This document shows positions 1 through 6,004 of a stretch of DNA of 6,672 nt, one piece after another. This DNA comes from Bacillota bacterium. GTDB taxonomy: Bacteria; Bacillota; Clostridia; DSM-8532. Each line of letters begins with the position of its first letter. The stretch's first letter is position 1. The notes below the pieces were generated by a model. It saw nothing but the letters and a program-made list of their open reading frames with translations, searched no databases and was not told where the DNA came from. The translations under genes and the position numbers were made by a program. The stretch spans positions 1 through 6,672 of the forward strand of contig JAEWSN010000122.1 of NCBI GenBank assembly GCA_023459915.1. Reading direction: 5' to 3'.

Positions 1-24
1 AAAGAGAAATCGGAGGGGATGATG

Positions 25-588
25 ATGAACAAGAAAGCGGCCATTTTGCTGGCTCCCGGGTATGAAGAGGGAGAAGCCCTCTTTGTTGTGGACGTGTTGC
101 GACGCGCCGGCCTCACCTGTGACATCGTCAGTGTCATGGGAACCCCTGCGGTGGAAGGCTCCCACGCGATAACCGCCCAGGCGGACAAAATGCTGGACGA
201 ATCCATCCTGGATTATGACATGCTGATTCTGCCGGGCGGGTTGCCCGGCGCGACCAACTTGCGCGACAGCACAAAGGTCATTGCGGCGATCCGGGCATTC
301 GACCGTGAAGGCAAGCTTATCGGAGCCATCTGTGCCGCGCCGATGGTGCTGCATCGTGCCGGAATTCATAAGGGAAGGACGCTCACCTCCTACCCGGACG
401 ACAAATATCGTTCACTCTTCACGGAGGCGGACTATCGGGAGGAAATCGTAGTGGTGGATGGAAACCTCATCACCAGCCGTGGACCAGCCACCACCCTGCC
501 GTTTGCGTATGCCCTTGTGGACGCATTGGGAGGAGACAGCGCGCCGTTGCGAAAGGGCATGCTGTTTGACATGCTGATGGAAAAATAG
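25..588 (+). CDS. DJ-1/PfpI-family protein (DJ-1/ThiJ/YajL-like)
   Basis: A soluble cytoplasmic protein of the DJ-1/PfpI superfamily (class I glutamine amidotransferase-like fold). Members have been described as glyoxalase III/deglycase-like enzymes or redox-sensing chaperones; which applies here cannot be told. Numbered from the ATG at 25 (187 aa), the start shows a beta-strand and the APGYEEGEA segment, whose E17 matches the conserved acid of DJ-1 (Glu18). LILPGGLPGA follows near residue 69, then the nucleophile elbow GAICAAP with C103 (DJ-1 Cys106), and a C-terminal TSRGPATTLPFA motif. Length is normal for the family. Three ATGs stand in a row at 19, 22 and 25; the SD GGAGG at 12-16 gives spacings of 2, 5 and 8 nt, so 22 or 25 is more likely than 19. 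No terminator is evident after it. Nothing in the neighbouring genes explains its role. Confidence 0.9.
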   Translation: MNKKAAILLAPGYEEGEALFVVDVLRRAGLTCDIVSVMGTPAVEGSHAITAQADKMLDESILDYDMLILPGGLPGATNLRDSTKVIAAIRAFDREGKLIGAICAAPMVLHRAGIHKGRTLTSYPDDKYRSLFTEADYREEIVVVDGNLITSRGPATTLPFAYALVDALGGDSAPLRKGMLFDMLMEK

Positions 589-658
589 TCTTTTCGTTAT
601 TGAAGCACGATTTGCGGGCATTCCCCTCGATGGAAGTTCAATATACCTTCTTTGCGAA

Positions 659-687
659 ATGATGTATAATATAGATGTATACATCAT
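659..687 (+). promoter_or_regulatory. Operator/promoter of the toxin-antitoxin operon
   Basis: Two perfect 10-bp inverted arms, ATGATGTATA at 659-668 and TATACATCAT at 678-687, are separated by 9 nt. Inside lies a second, perfect 12-bp palindrome, GATGTATACATC (674-685), so the half-site GATGTATA occurs at 661 and 674 in direct orientation and once inverted at 678. The symmetry extends weakly outward: TTTGCGAAAT before the left arm, ATTTTGC after the right. A consensus -10 box TATAAT (665-670) sits within the left arm; no good -35 is visible at 16-18 bp. Ribbon-helix-helix antitoxins usually bind such dyads and repress their own operon, so this is inferred to be the operator. It lies 53 bp upstream of the antitoxin start. 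Confidence 0.7.
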
Positions 688-740
688 ATTTTGCATACCA
701 CAAGATGCACGCAAATGGATCAAGGGAAGGGGCCACAGAT

Positions 741-998
741 ATGATCCGTACGCAGATTTATCTTACCGAATCGCAAAAAGCCGAACTGGAGGCGATGTCG
801 GGGCAGTTGAGCAAACCGGTTGCAGAAATCATCCGGGAGGCAGTATCACAATATCTTGTCGAAAAGCAATCTGATGTGCTCCAGATGCTTGAAGGGGCAC
901 AAGGGCTGTGGGCGGACCGGGCAGATCTGGATGCCGTTGGGTATCCCGAGCAATTGCGCAAGGAAATGGACGCGCATCGCAAGGAGAAGCCGGAATGA
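741..998 (+). CDS. Ribbon-helix-helix (CopG/Arc-type) antitoxin
   Basis: Antitoxin of a type II pair: it should dimerise through an N-terminal beta-strand, bind the operator at 659-687, and neutralise the PIN toxin encoded next to it with its C-terminal tail. The 85-aa product opens with the typical RHH pattern: strand IRTQIYL (2-8), helix A about 9-22, a turn at 23-26, and helix B VAEIIREAVSQYLV (27-40). The rest (41-85) is charged and hydrophilic, as expected for a toxin-binding tail. The ATG at 741 is chosen because AAGGGAAGGGG (722-732) gives an SD at good spacing and the RHH strand begins at once; starts further upstream only add unrelated residues. Its stop TGA (996-998) overlaps the toxin ATG (995-997), implying translational coupling. 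Base composition is more AT-rich than pheST, consistent with a mobile accessory cassette. Confidence 0.82.
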   Translation: MIRTQIYLTESQKAELEAMSGQLSKPVAEIIREAVSQYLVEKQSDVLQMLEGAQGLWADRADLDAVGYPEQLRKEMDAHRKEKPE

Positions 999-1378
999 GC
1001 ATGCGGATTATCGATACAAATGTGCTGATCGACTACCTGAAGAACAAGCCCGAAGCGGTTGATTTTTTGAAACGATGCGTCAGGGAAAGAGATCAGTTGG
1101 CTTGTTCTGTCATTACGGTGGCGGAGTTGCTTACCGGCGTCCGTCCTGGAGAAAAAGACATTGTCATGCGTTTTTTGCATGCTTTTGAGGCACTGGATGT
1201 TACCTATGAGATTGCGCTTCTGGCGGGAGCATATATGCGCCAGTACCGAGACAAGAATCACATTTCCTTGGCGGATGCCTTATTGGCTGCGACAGCAAGT
1301 GTCCATCAGGCGGCGTTTTCCACATTGAATACGAAGCATTTTCCGATGCCCGACATCAGCATGAGCCGGCCATATTGA
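995..1378 (+). CDS. vapC: PIN-domain toxin, VapC-type ribonuclease
   Basis: A 127-aa single-domain PIN protein, the expected size for VapC toxins, which are Mg2+-dependent endoribonucleases that cut tRNA or rRNA; the target here is unknown. Visible conserved acids are D7 in the N-terminal RIIDTNVLIDYL, E44 in TVAELLTG, and D94 in SLADALLAATA. At the C-terminal PIN position the sequence is STLNTKHF, with N112 and H115 where many homologues carry an Asp, so the fourth acidic site is not obvious; this variant is common among VapC-like proteins. The start at 995 gives an ATGA overlap with the antitoxin stop and lies 5 nt after the SD AAGGAGAAG (981-989); the ATG at 1001 is the alternative. A GTG start at 908 would overlap the antitoxin and only add unrelated residues. 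No terminator follows directly. Confidence 0.88.
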   Translation: MSMRIIDTNVLIDYLKNKPEAVDFLKRCVRERDQLACSVITVAELLTGVRPGEKDIVMRFLHAFEALDVTYEIALLAGAYMRQYRDKNHISLADALLAATASVHQAAFSTLNTKHFPMPDISMSRPY

Positions 1379-1420
1379 TATTCACCAGACAACTGGAGAT
1401 CAACCGAAAGCAGGTTTTTC

Positions 1421-1449
1421 TTGATTCGCACTGGAAATTGTGTTGAAAT
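1421..1449 (+). promoter_or_regulatory. Candidate sigma-A promoter of the pheST leader
   Basis: TTGATT (1421-1426) and TGAAAT (1444-1449) are separated by exactly 17 bp, each matching 4 of 6 consensus bases. A TG dinucleotide one base before the -10 (TGTTGAAAT from 1441) gives an extended -10. Transcription would begin near 1456, about 30 nt before T-box Stem I, which suits a leader transcript. This is a pattern match only. Confidence 0.4.
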
Positions 1450-1483
1450 GGAATAACAACCCTGCCATTGCGGGGGATGCATA

Positions 1484-1740
1484 GGGGGCCAGGATCCGGA
1501 GAGTAGGCCAGACCCTTTCCAGGCAGAGAGGAACCGTCGATTTCACGAACCCCTTCGTGAACGGCTGCAATCGGTTTCGTGGAAAGACAGCTGAAGTTCA
1601 CCGGTGAGCCGTCGGGGTGAGTACAGGTAGTCCCGGCCGGAGTCGTCCACGTTACAGGACAACACAAGGTGGCCCGTTTCGGGCAATTTGGGTGGTACCG
1701 CGAGCAATCGTCCCATGAAGTGATTCATGGGACTTTTTGT
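1484..1740 (+). promoter_or_regulatory. T-box riboswitch, tRNA-Phe specific, controlling pheST
   Basis: A complete T-box leader fills the gap before pheS. Stem I: a lower helix GGC/GCC (1487-1489/1608-1610), a kink-turn-like GA region, CCGG/CCGG (1496-1499/1601-1604), the S-turn pair AGTA (1502-1505) and GAA (1594-1596 region), CTTTCC/GGAAAG (1515-1520/1581-1586), the AGAGAG bulge (1525-1530) and the apical GGCTG (1563-1567). The specifier codon is TTC (1597-1599) followed by the usual purine, reading tRNA-Phe. A Stem II-like region spans about 1608-1640, a likely Stem IIA/B pseudoknot region about 1645-1672 (GTCC 1645-1648, GGAC 1657-1660), and Stem III is GCCCG-TTT-CGGGC (1672-1684). The T-box proper, AATTTGGGTGGTACCGCG (1685-1702), carries TGGT (1693-1696), complementary to an ACCA-3' tRNA end. 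Specifier, discriminator match and the downstream genes all agree on Phe. Helix boundaries were paired by eye. Confidence 0.95.
1710..1738 (+). terminator. Intrinsic terminator of the T-box leader
   Basis: GTCCCATGAA (1710-1719) pairs perfectly with TTCATGGGAC (1724-1733) around a GTGA loop, followed at once by five T residues (1734-1738). Its 5' arm contains the CGTCCC strand that the antiterminator would use to pair with GGG (1690-1692) next to the T-box bulge, so the two folds exclude each other. Uncharged tRNA-Phe would favour the antiterminator and read-through into pheS. Confidence 0.95.
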
Positions 1741-1802
1741 ATGATGTGACACATTGTGAACGCGGGGCTTTGACATTCGGGCAGAAACAGTGGAGGCGAA
1801 AC

Positions 1803-2840
1803 ATGCTGGAAAAATTGGAAACCATGCGAACCGAAGGGTTGCAGGAGATTGCGTCCGCCACGACGCTGGCGCAGCTGCAGGAGGTCCGCCAGAAATGGAT
1901 GGGCAAGAAGGGACAGCTGACCGAAGTGCTGAAGGAGCTTGGCAAGCTTTCTCCCGAGGAGCGGAAAACGGTTGGCCGGCTGGCCAACGAGTTGAAAACC
2001 GCCCTGTCCGAAGCGCTGGACGCGCGGCAGGAAACCATTTTGGAGGAAGCCTCATCCTTTGCCGGCGAGATTGATCTCACACGGCCCGGGGTGCCCGTGA
2101 CGGGCGGCGCCCTTCATCCCATCACCCAGATGGCGTACGATCTCAATGACGCGTTCAAGTCCCTAAATTTCGAAGTGTATTCGGAAAACGAGATTACCAG
2201 CGAGTTGTACGCTTTCGACAATCTGAATTTTCCGGCGGAGCACCCGGCCCGTGAGTCCATGGACACCTATTGGATCGAGGGAACGCAAAACAGGCACGGC
2301 GCGGAACGGCTGGCCCTGCGGCCGCATCTCACGGGAGCTTCCGTACGGTATCTGCAGGCGCATGGCGCGCCCGCGCGGTTTGTGTATCCCGGCCGCGTGT
2401 ATCGCAATGAGACCACGGACGCCCGCCACGAGCGCGCGTTCTTTCAGTATGAAGCGCTCATTGTGGACAAGGATTTTTCATTCGCGTCCGGGCAGCTGCT
2501 GGTGAAAACCATTCTGGAGAAAGTGTTCGGCCAGGAAGTGGATGTGCGCATGCGCGCCGGCTTCTTCCCCTTTGTGGAGCCTGGCTTCGAAATTGACATG
2601 AAATGCCTGGTTTGCGGCGGCAAGGGCTGCAAGGTCTGCAAGAATGTGGGCTGGATTGAGGTCATGCCGGGCGGTTCGCCGCATCCGAATGTGTTGCGGG
2701 CGGCCGGTCTGGATCCGGCTGTCTGGTCCGGCTTCTATATCAACATCGGGCTGGATCGTCTCGTGATGATGCGGTATGGCGTGGATGACGTCCGCCTGTT
2801 CCACAGCGCGGATCTCCGGTTCCTGAGCCAATTCAGGTAA
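1803..2840 (+). CDS. pheS: Phenylalanyl-tRNA synthetase alpha subunit
   Basis: Catalytic subunit of the (alpha-beta)2 class II synthetase that charges tRNA-Phe with phenylalanine. The 345-aa length is normal. An N-terminal coiled-coil, tRNA-binding arm (about 1-85, including WMGKKGQLTEVLKELG) leads into the catalytic core: GGALHP (101-106, motif 1 region), LNFPAEHPAR (141-150), motif 2 GRVYRNE (197-203) with FFQYE (213-217), FFPFVEP (254-260), a Cys tetrad C268/C271/C276/C279 typical of Bacillus-type PheS, and motif 3 GLDRLVMMRYG (316-326). Several pocket motifs differ from the common pattern: LRPHLTGAS where LRTHTSPVQ is usual, and GFYINIG (310-316) where GFAFGMG is usual. Start ATG 1803 is set by GGAGG (1792-1796) and family alignment; an in-frame TTG at 1737 lies inside the terminator and is rejected. 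Regulated by the T-box upstream; pheT follows after 133 nt. Confidence 0.97.
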   Translation: MLEKLETMRTEGLQEIASATTLAQLQEVRQKWMGKKGQLTEVLKELGKLSPEERKTVGRLANELKTALSEALDARQETILEEASSFAGEIDLTRPGVPVTGGALHPITQMAYDLNDAFKSLNFEVYSENEITSELYAFDNLNFPAEHPARESMDTYWIEGTQNRHGAERLALRPHLTGASVRYLQAHGAPARFVYPGRVYRNETTDARHERAFFQYEALIVDKDFSFASGQLLVKTILEKVFGQEVDVRMRAGFFPFVEPGFEIDMKCLVCGGKGCKVCKNVGWIEVMPGGSPHPNVLRAAGLDPAVWSGFYINIGLDRLVMMRYGVDDVRLFHSADLRFLSQFR

Positions 2841-2973
2841 ACCGCCGGCGCCATTCGGGCTGAAGGAGAAGCGCGGCGAACGTCGAAAGAAGTGCGGCAG
2901 GCGGCAGAAAAATGAAGCGGGCTGCAGGAAAGCGAAGCGGGCAACCGCGTACAGACACGTCAAGGGGGACAAC
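2841..2973 (+). other. pheS-pheT spacer with a possible 21-codon ORF
   Basis: This 133-nt spacer is longer than the usual few bases between pheS and pheT. It is purine-rich and holds a direct repeat GAAGCGGGC at 2914-2922 and 2934-2942. After the pheS TAA the same frame stays open to a TGA at 2913-2915, which overlaps an ATG at 2912-2914. That ATG opens 21 codons (MKRAAGKRSGQPRTDT...) ending in a TGA at 2975-2977 that overlaps the pheT ATG. The small ORF has no convincing SD and no recognisable homology. pheT has its own SD, AGGGGG (about 2963-2968). I see no terminator or promoter in the spacer. Confidence 0.25.
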
Positions 2974-5415
2974 ATGAAGGTATCATTCAATTGGATTCGG
3001 GAATATGTGGATCTGCCGGCGGATCTGACCATGGAAAAGCTGGCGTTCGATTTGACGATGCGCACCGTGGAGGTGGAGGGTTGGGAGAACCTCGCCGAAG
3101 CCTTCCACAACATTGTGGCCGCAAAAATTGTGGCGGTGGATCCGCATCCGCAGGCGGACCGGCTGCGCGTGGTGCAGGTGGACGCCGGAGATGTGGATGA
3201 ACAGGGGCAGATGAAGCCGGCACAGGTGGTGTGCGGCGGCTCCAACCTGGAAGTGGGGCAGATGGTCATTCTGGCCCGGCCCGGATCCCGCGTGCGCTGG
3301 CATGGCGAAGGGGATCTCGTGGAACTCAAGACCACCAAGCTGCGCGGCGTTGCCTCCGAGGGCATGATCTGCGCGTCCGCCGAGGTGGGCCTTGAGTTGC
3401 TGTTCCCAGCTGAGGACGACCATCTCATCGTCGATCTCGCGGGGGTGCCCTGCAATCCCGGCGACAACATGGCTGTCGTGCTGCATCTGGACGATCAGAT
3501 TCTCGAAATCGACAACAAGTCCATGACCAACCGTCCCGATCTGTGGGGACACTATGGCATCGCGCGCGAGCTTTCCGCCATTTATGGCTGCGCGCTCAAG
3601 CCGCTCGCGACATTCACGCCGGCTGCCGACCTGCCGGCCTATCCCGTGAGCATTGAAAACCCGGATTTGTGCCGCCGGTATGCCGCGCTGGTCATCTCCA
3701 ACCTTGTGAATGAACCCTCGCCGCTGTGGATGCAGATTGCGCTGTTCAAGGTGGGTCTTCGCCCCATCAACAACATCGTGGACATCACCAACTATGTGAT
3801 GCTGGCGGTGGGGCAGCCCACACACGGGTTCGACCGCAGCCATGTGAAGGATGAAATCCGTGTCCGTACGGCGCGCAAGGGGGAAGTGCTGGAACTGCTC
3901 GACGGGAAGAAGCTGCAGCTCCATGAAACGGACCTGCTCATCGCGGACCGCGAAACACCGCTGGGGCTGGCCGGCATCATGGGTGGCAAGAACGATTCGG
4001 TGTTGCCGGAGACCACGGAGATTGTGCTGGAGATCGCCAACTTCGCGCCCCGGGGCATCCGCCGCACCACGCAGGCCTTCGGTCTTCGCACCGAAGCCTC
4101 CAGCCGGTTCGAGAAGCACGTGGACACCCAGCGGGTGGACCAGGGCCTTGGGCTCTCCGCCAAACTGTTCGCGGCGCTTGTTCCCGGCGCGCGGATCACG
4201 GCTTTTTCCGATACGCATCCCCAACCCACACAGCCCCCGGTGATTGACGTCACGCTGTCGTTCCTGTCCAAGCGGCTCGGCAGCACCGTGACGGCGGCGG
4301 ATGTCACGAAAAGCCTCTCGCCGCTTGGCTTTACCGTAGCGGCGGACGGTGATTTGCTGAAGGTGTCCACGCCTTCCTGGCGCGGTACCGGCGATGTCTC
4401 CCTGCCGGATGACATCCTCGAGGAAGTGGCCCGCATGATCGGCTACGCCAACTTCGCGTATCACGCGCCGGCGGTGATCCTTGAAAAGCCCGTGAACCAG
4501 CACGGTCCCCAGCTGGATCGTGCCCTGCGTGAGTATCTGGCGTTCCGGTGCGGCTTCCAGGAGGTGTTCACCTATCCATGGATCGAGGACCGGTTCCATG
4601 AGGCGGCCGGCATCGATTTGGCGGGTCTGCATGCCATTTCCACCCCCCCGTCGCCGGACAACAGCCGGCTGCGGTCCAGTCTGGTGCCCGCCATGCTTGA
4701 AACGCTGGTGACCAACCTGCGCTACCTCGACGCCTTCCGCGTGTTCGAGTTGACGCAGGTGTTCAAGCAGGGAACCATGTCCCCCTCCGATCCGCGTGAG
4801 GTGCTGCCCTTGCAGGAACGACACCTGGCCGGCGCGCTGGCCGGCACCGACGCCGCGCAGCTGTTCTTTGAAGCCAAGGGCGTCATCGAGTCCATGGGCC
4901 GGTTCTGCCAGATGAAGGGTGAGTTGTCCTTCGACCGCGTCACGGAGCCGGTTTGGGCTGAAAAAAAGGTGTGGCTCAATGTGCTGCTGGCGGAAGAAGT
5001 CATCGGCAGCGTGGGCCTGTTGTCCATGAAAACCATGAAAGCGGCCGGCATCAAAAACACGCAGGCCGTGGTGTTCGAGCTCAACGTCGAGAAGCTGGAG
5101 GCGCTGCCCTCCCGCACGAACACCTTCCGCCACCTGCCGCAGTTCCCGCTGGTGGAGCAGGATTTGTCGATGCTGCTGGATGAAACCGTGAAGTGGGCGG
5201 ACATCGAGACGCTCATCAAGCCCATGGTCAAGGATGTGTCGTACGTGGAGGAATACCGCGGCAAGCAGATTCCCGAGGGCAAGCGCTCCCTGATGCTCCG
5301 GGTTCACCTGGGCTCCGACGAGGGCACGCTGACGAGCGAACAGATTGACGAGGGCATGAAGCGCGTCATGAAGAAGCTGCAGAAGCAGTTCGGTGCCGAG
5401 ATTCGGGGCATTTGA
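2974..5415 (+). CDS. pheT: Phenylalanyl-tRNA synthetase beta subunit
   Basis: Non-catalytic beta subunit of PheRS, needed for tRNA binding and for editing of mischarged Tyr-tRNA-Phe. The 813-aa length is typical. Domains in order: B1 start MKVSFNWIREYVDLP; an OB-fold tRNA-binding (EMAP-like) domain about 43-150 (HPQADRLRVVQVDAG, VVCGGSN, KLRGVASEGMICAS); the NKSMTNRPDLWGHYGIARE linker; B3/B4 editing domain about 222-400 (NIVDITNYVM, GQPTHGFD, GIMGG, TEASSRFEKHVD); B5 about 419-490 ending in DDILEEVARMIGY; the degenerate class II core B6-B7; and a C-terminal ferredoxin-fold anticodon-binding (FDX-ACB) domain about 720-813 (FPLVEQDLS, YRGKQIPEGKRSL, FGAEIRG). Start ATG 2974 lies 5 nt after an SD. 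It is expected to be cotranscribed with pheS under the T-box. An 817-aa antisense ORF covering the same bases is judged a GC shadow. Confidence 0.98.
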   Translation: MKVSFNWIREYVDLPADLTMEKLAFDLTMRTVEVEGWENLAEAFHNIVAAKIVAVDPHPQADRLRVVQVDAGDVDEQGQMKPAQVVCGGSNLEVGQMVILARPGSRVRWHGEGDLVELKTTKLRGVASEGMICASAEVGLELLFPAEDDHLIVDLAGVPCNPGDNMAVVLHLDDQILEIDNKSMTNRPDLWGHYGIARELSAIYGCALKPLATFTPAADLPAYPVSIENPDLCRRYAALVISNLVNEPSPLWMQIALFKVGLRPINNIVDITNYVMLAVGQPTHGFDRSHVKDEIRVRTARKGEVLELLDGKKLQLHETDLLIADRETPLGLAGIMGGKNDSVLPETTEIVLEIANFAPRGIRRTTQAFGLRTEASSRFEKHVDTQRVDQGLGLSAKLFAALVPGARITAFSDTHPQPTQPPVIDVTLSFLSKRLGSTVTAADVTKSLSPLGFTVAADGDLLKVSTPSWRGTGDVSLPDDILEEVARMIGYANFAYHAPAVILEKPVNQHGPQLDRALREYLAFRCGFQEVFTYPWIEDRFHEAAGIDLAGLHAISTPPSPDNSRLRSSLVPAMLETLVTNLRYLDAFRVFELTQVFKQGTMSPSDPREVLPLQERHLAGALAGTDAAQLFFEAKGVIESMGRFCQMKGELSFDRVTEPVWAEKKVWLNVLLAEEVIGSVGLLSMKTMKAAGIKNTQAVVFELNVEKLEALPSRTNTFRHLPQFPLVEQDLSMLLDETVKWADIETLIKPMVKDVSYVEEYRGKQIPEGKRSLMLRVHLGSDEGTLTSEQIDEGMKRVMKKLQKQFGAEIRGI

Positions 5416-5441
5416 CACGATTTTTTCGCAGTACATGCAAT

Positions 5442-5488
5442 AGACCGGATTTTGGAGGACATCTTCCGAAGGCCGGTCTCTCGCTTTT
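5442..5488 (+). terminator. Probable intrinsic terminator after pheT
   Basis: AGACCGG (5442-5448) pairs with CCGGTCT (5473-5479). Inside, TTTGGAGG (5451-5458) pairs with CTTCCGAA (5463-5470) using two G-U wobbles, leaving a 4-nt loop and a small internal loop. A short T tract (5485-5488) follows, separated from the stem by CTCGC, so the U run is weaker and later than usual. Position 27 nt after the pheT stop suits the end of the pheST operon. Confidence 0.55.
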
Positions 5489-5527
5489 CCCGGGCTGGTG
5501 CGGACCTGTCATGAAAAGTGCGCTGAC

Positions 5528-5971
5528 ATGCAGTCTTGCAACAAGCGCAACGGCATCCATCTGGAGGTGGTGGCCGGCGGGAATCCGCTCGAAGCCTATC
5601 GCCGGTTCGCCGTGCCGGCCTTTGCCGAGATGCAGGAAGACATTCGTCGGGATGTGCTTGCGTGGATGCAGCGTTGCCGCATCACGGAAGACGGCATCGA
5701 CATGGCCGGTGAGGGACTGGTTGGCGCCACATCCACCTGGACGTACCAGATCAATGACGCGGCCGATCAGTTCAGCCGCATTCCCCATCTGGTGCGAACC
5801 ATGTCGCACGCCATCCGGGGCACGCTGTTCTCCGTGCGCTCCCTTTTTTTCCGCACGTCGCAAACGATCCTGACGTGCGCAATGCCATGGGGAACCCATG
5901 CCAACCGGATTTCATTTTTTTGTCCATTTTTTACAGACTGCCAATCCACGCCGAAAATGCGTTATGATTGA
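5528..5971 (+). pseudogene. Orphan C-terminal fragment of a SecA-like translocase
   Basis: The first ~110 codons after 5528 resemble the C-terminal helical part of SecA-type ATPases: NGIHLEVVAGGNPLEAYRRFA (about 8-28) matches the conserved GIHLRxxxQxDPLxEYxxEA segment of the helical scaffold/wing region. A hydrophobic helix with DIRRDVLAWMQ (38-48) follows, then ITEDGID and STWTYQIND, which I associate with accessory SecA-like proteins. The DEAD motor and preprotein-crosslinking domains, several hundred residues, are absent: upstream is only the pheT terminator. There is no SD at the ATG 5528 or at the in-frame GTG 5498, and after about 5860 the frame reads through T runs and hairpins that do not look like coding sequence, stopping at a TGA (5969-5971). 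Best explained as a deletion remnant. The family assignment is from memory of motifs, not a search; a small unrelated gene is the alternative. Confidence 0.5.
5852..5879. repeat. 8-bp inverted repeat with 12-nt loop
   Basis: CGCACGTC (5852-5859) and GACGTGCG (5872-5879) are perfect inverted arms. A run of seven T residues lies just before the left arm (5844-5850) rather than after the right arm, so neither strand reads as a standard intrinsic terminator. A second small hairpin, CATGGG/CCCATG (5886-5891/5895-5900), follows, then two short CATTTTTT runs (5913-5920 and 5925-5932). This is the tail of the gap before the kinase gene; its function is unknown. Confidence 0.5.
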
Positions 5972-6004
5972 CAGAATGATTCCGGCGGGATTACGGTGGA
6001 GATG

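Noticed and set aside
908..994. Upstream GTG start for the PIN toxin
   Set aside because: It would overlap the antitoxin by 91 nt and precede the conserved PIN start RIIDTN with unrelated residues; the ATG at 995 has an SD and ATGA coupling.
1737..1802. In-frame N-terminal extension of pheS from a TTG at 1737
   Set aside because: The TTG lies in the U tract of the T-box terminator, has no SD, and the added residues do not match the PheS N-terminus; ATG 1803 has a clear GGAGG.
1543..2080. Minus-strand ORFs over the T-box leader and the pheS start
   Set aside because: They run antisense to a well-supported riboswitch and to pheS and show no motifs.
2478..3470. A 330-aa minus-strand ORF spanning the pheS end, the spacer and the pheT start
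   Set aside because: It overlaps two certain genes in antisense and shows Ser/Arg/Pro-rich shadow composition with no recognisable domain.
2983..5436. An 817-aa open frame on the minus strand covering nearly all of pheT
   Set aside because: It is the antisense of a well-recognised gene in GC-rich DNA; the translation is low in complexity, rich in His/Gln/Arg/Gly, shows no family motifs, and has no separate start signals.
5968..5996. Perfect TTGACA at 5968-5973 as a -35 for the kinase gene
   Set aside because: The matching -10 would fall at about 5991-5996 (TTACGG), a poor match that overlaps the SD and leaves no room for a leader.
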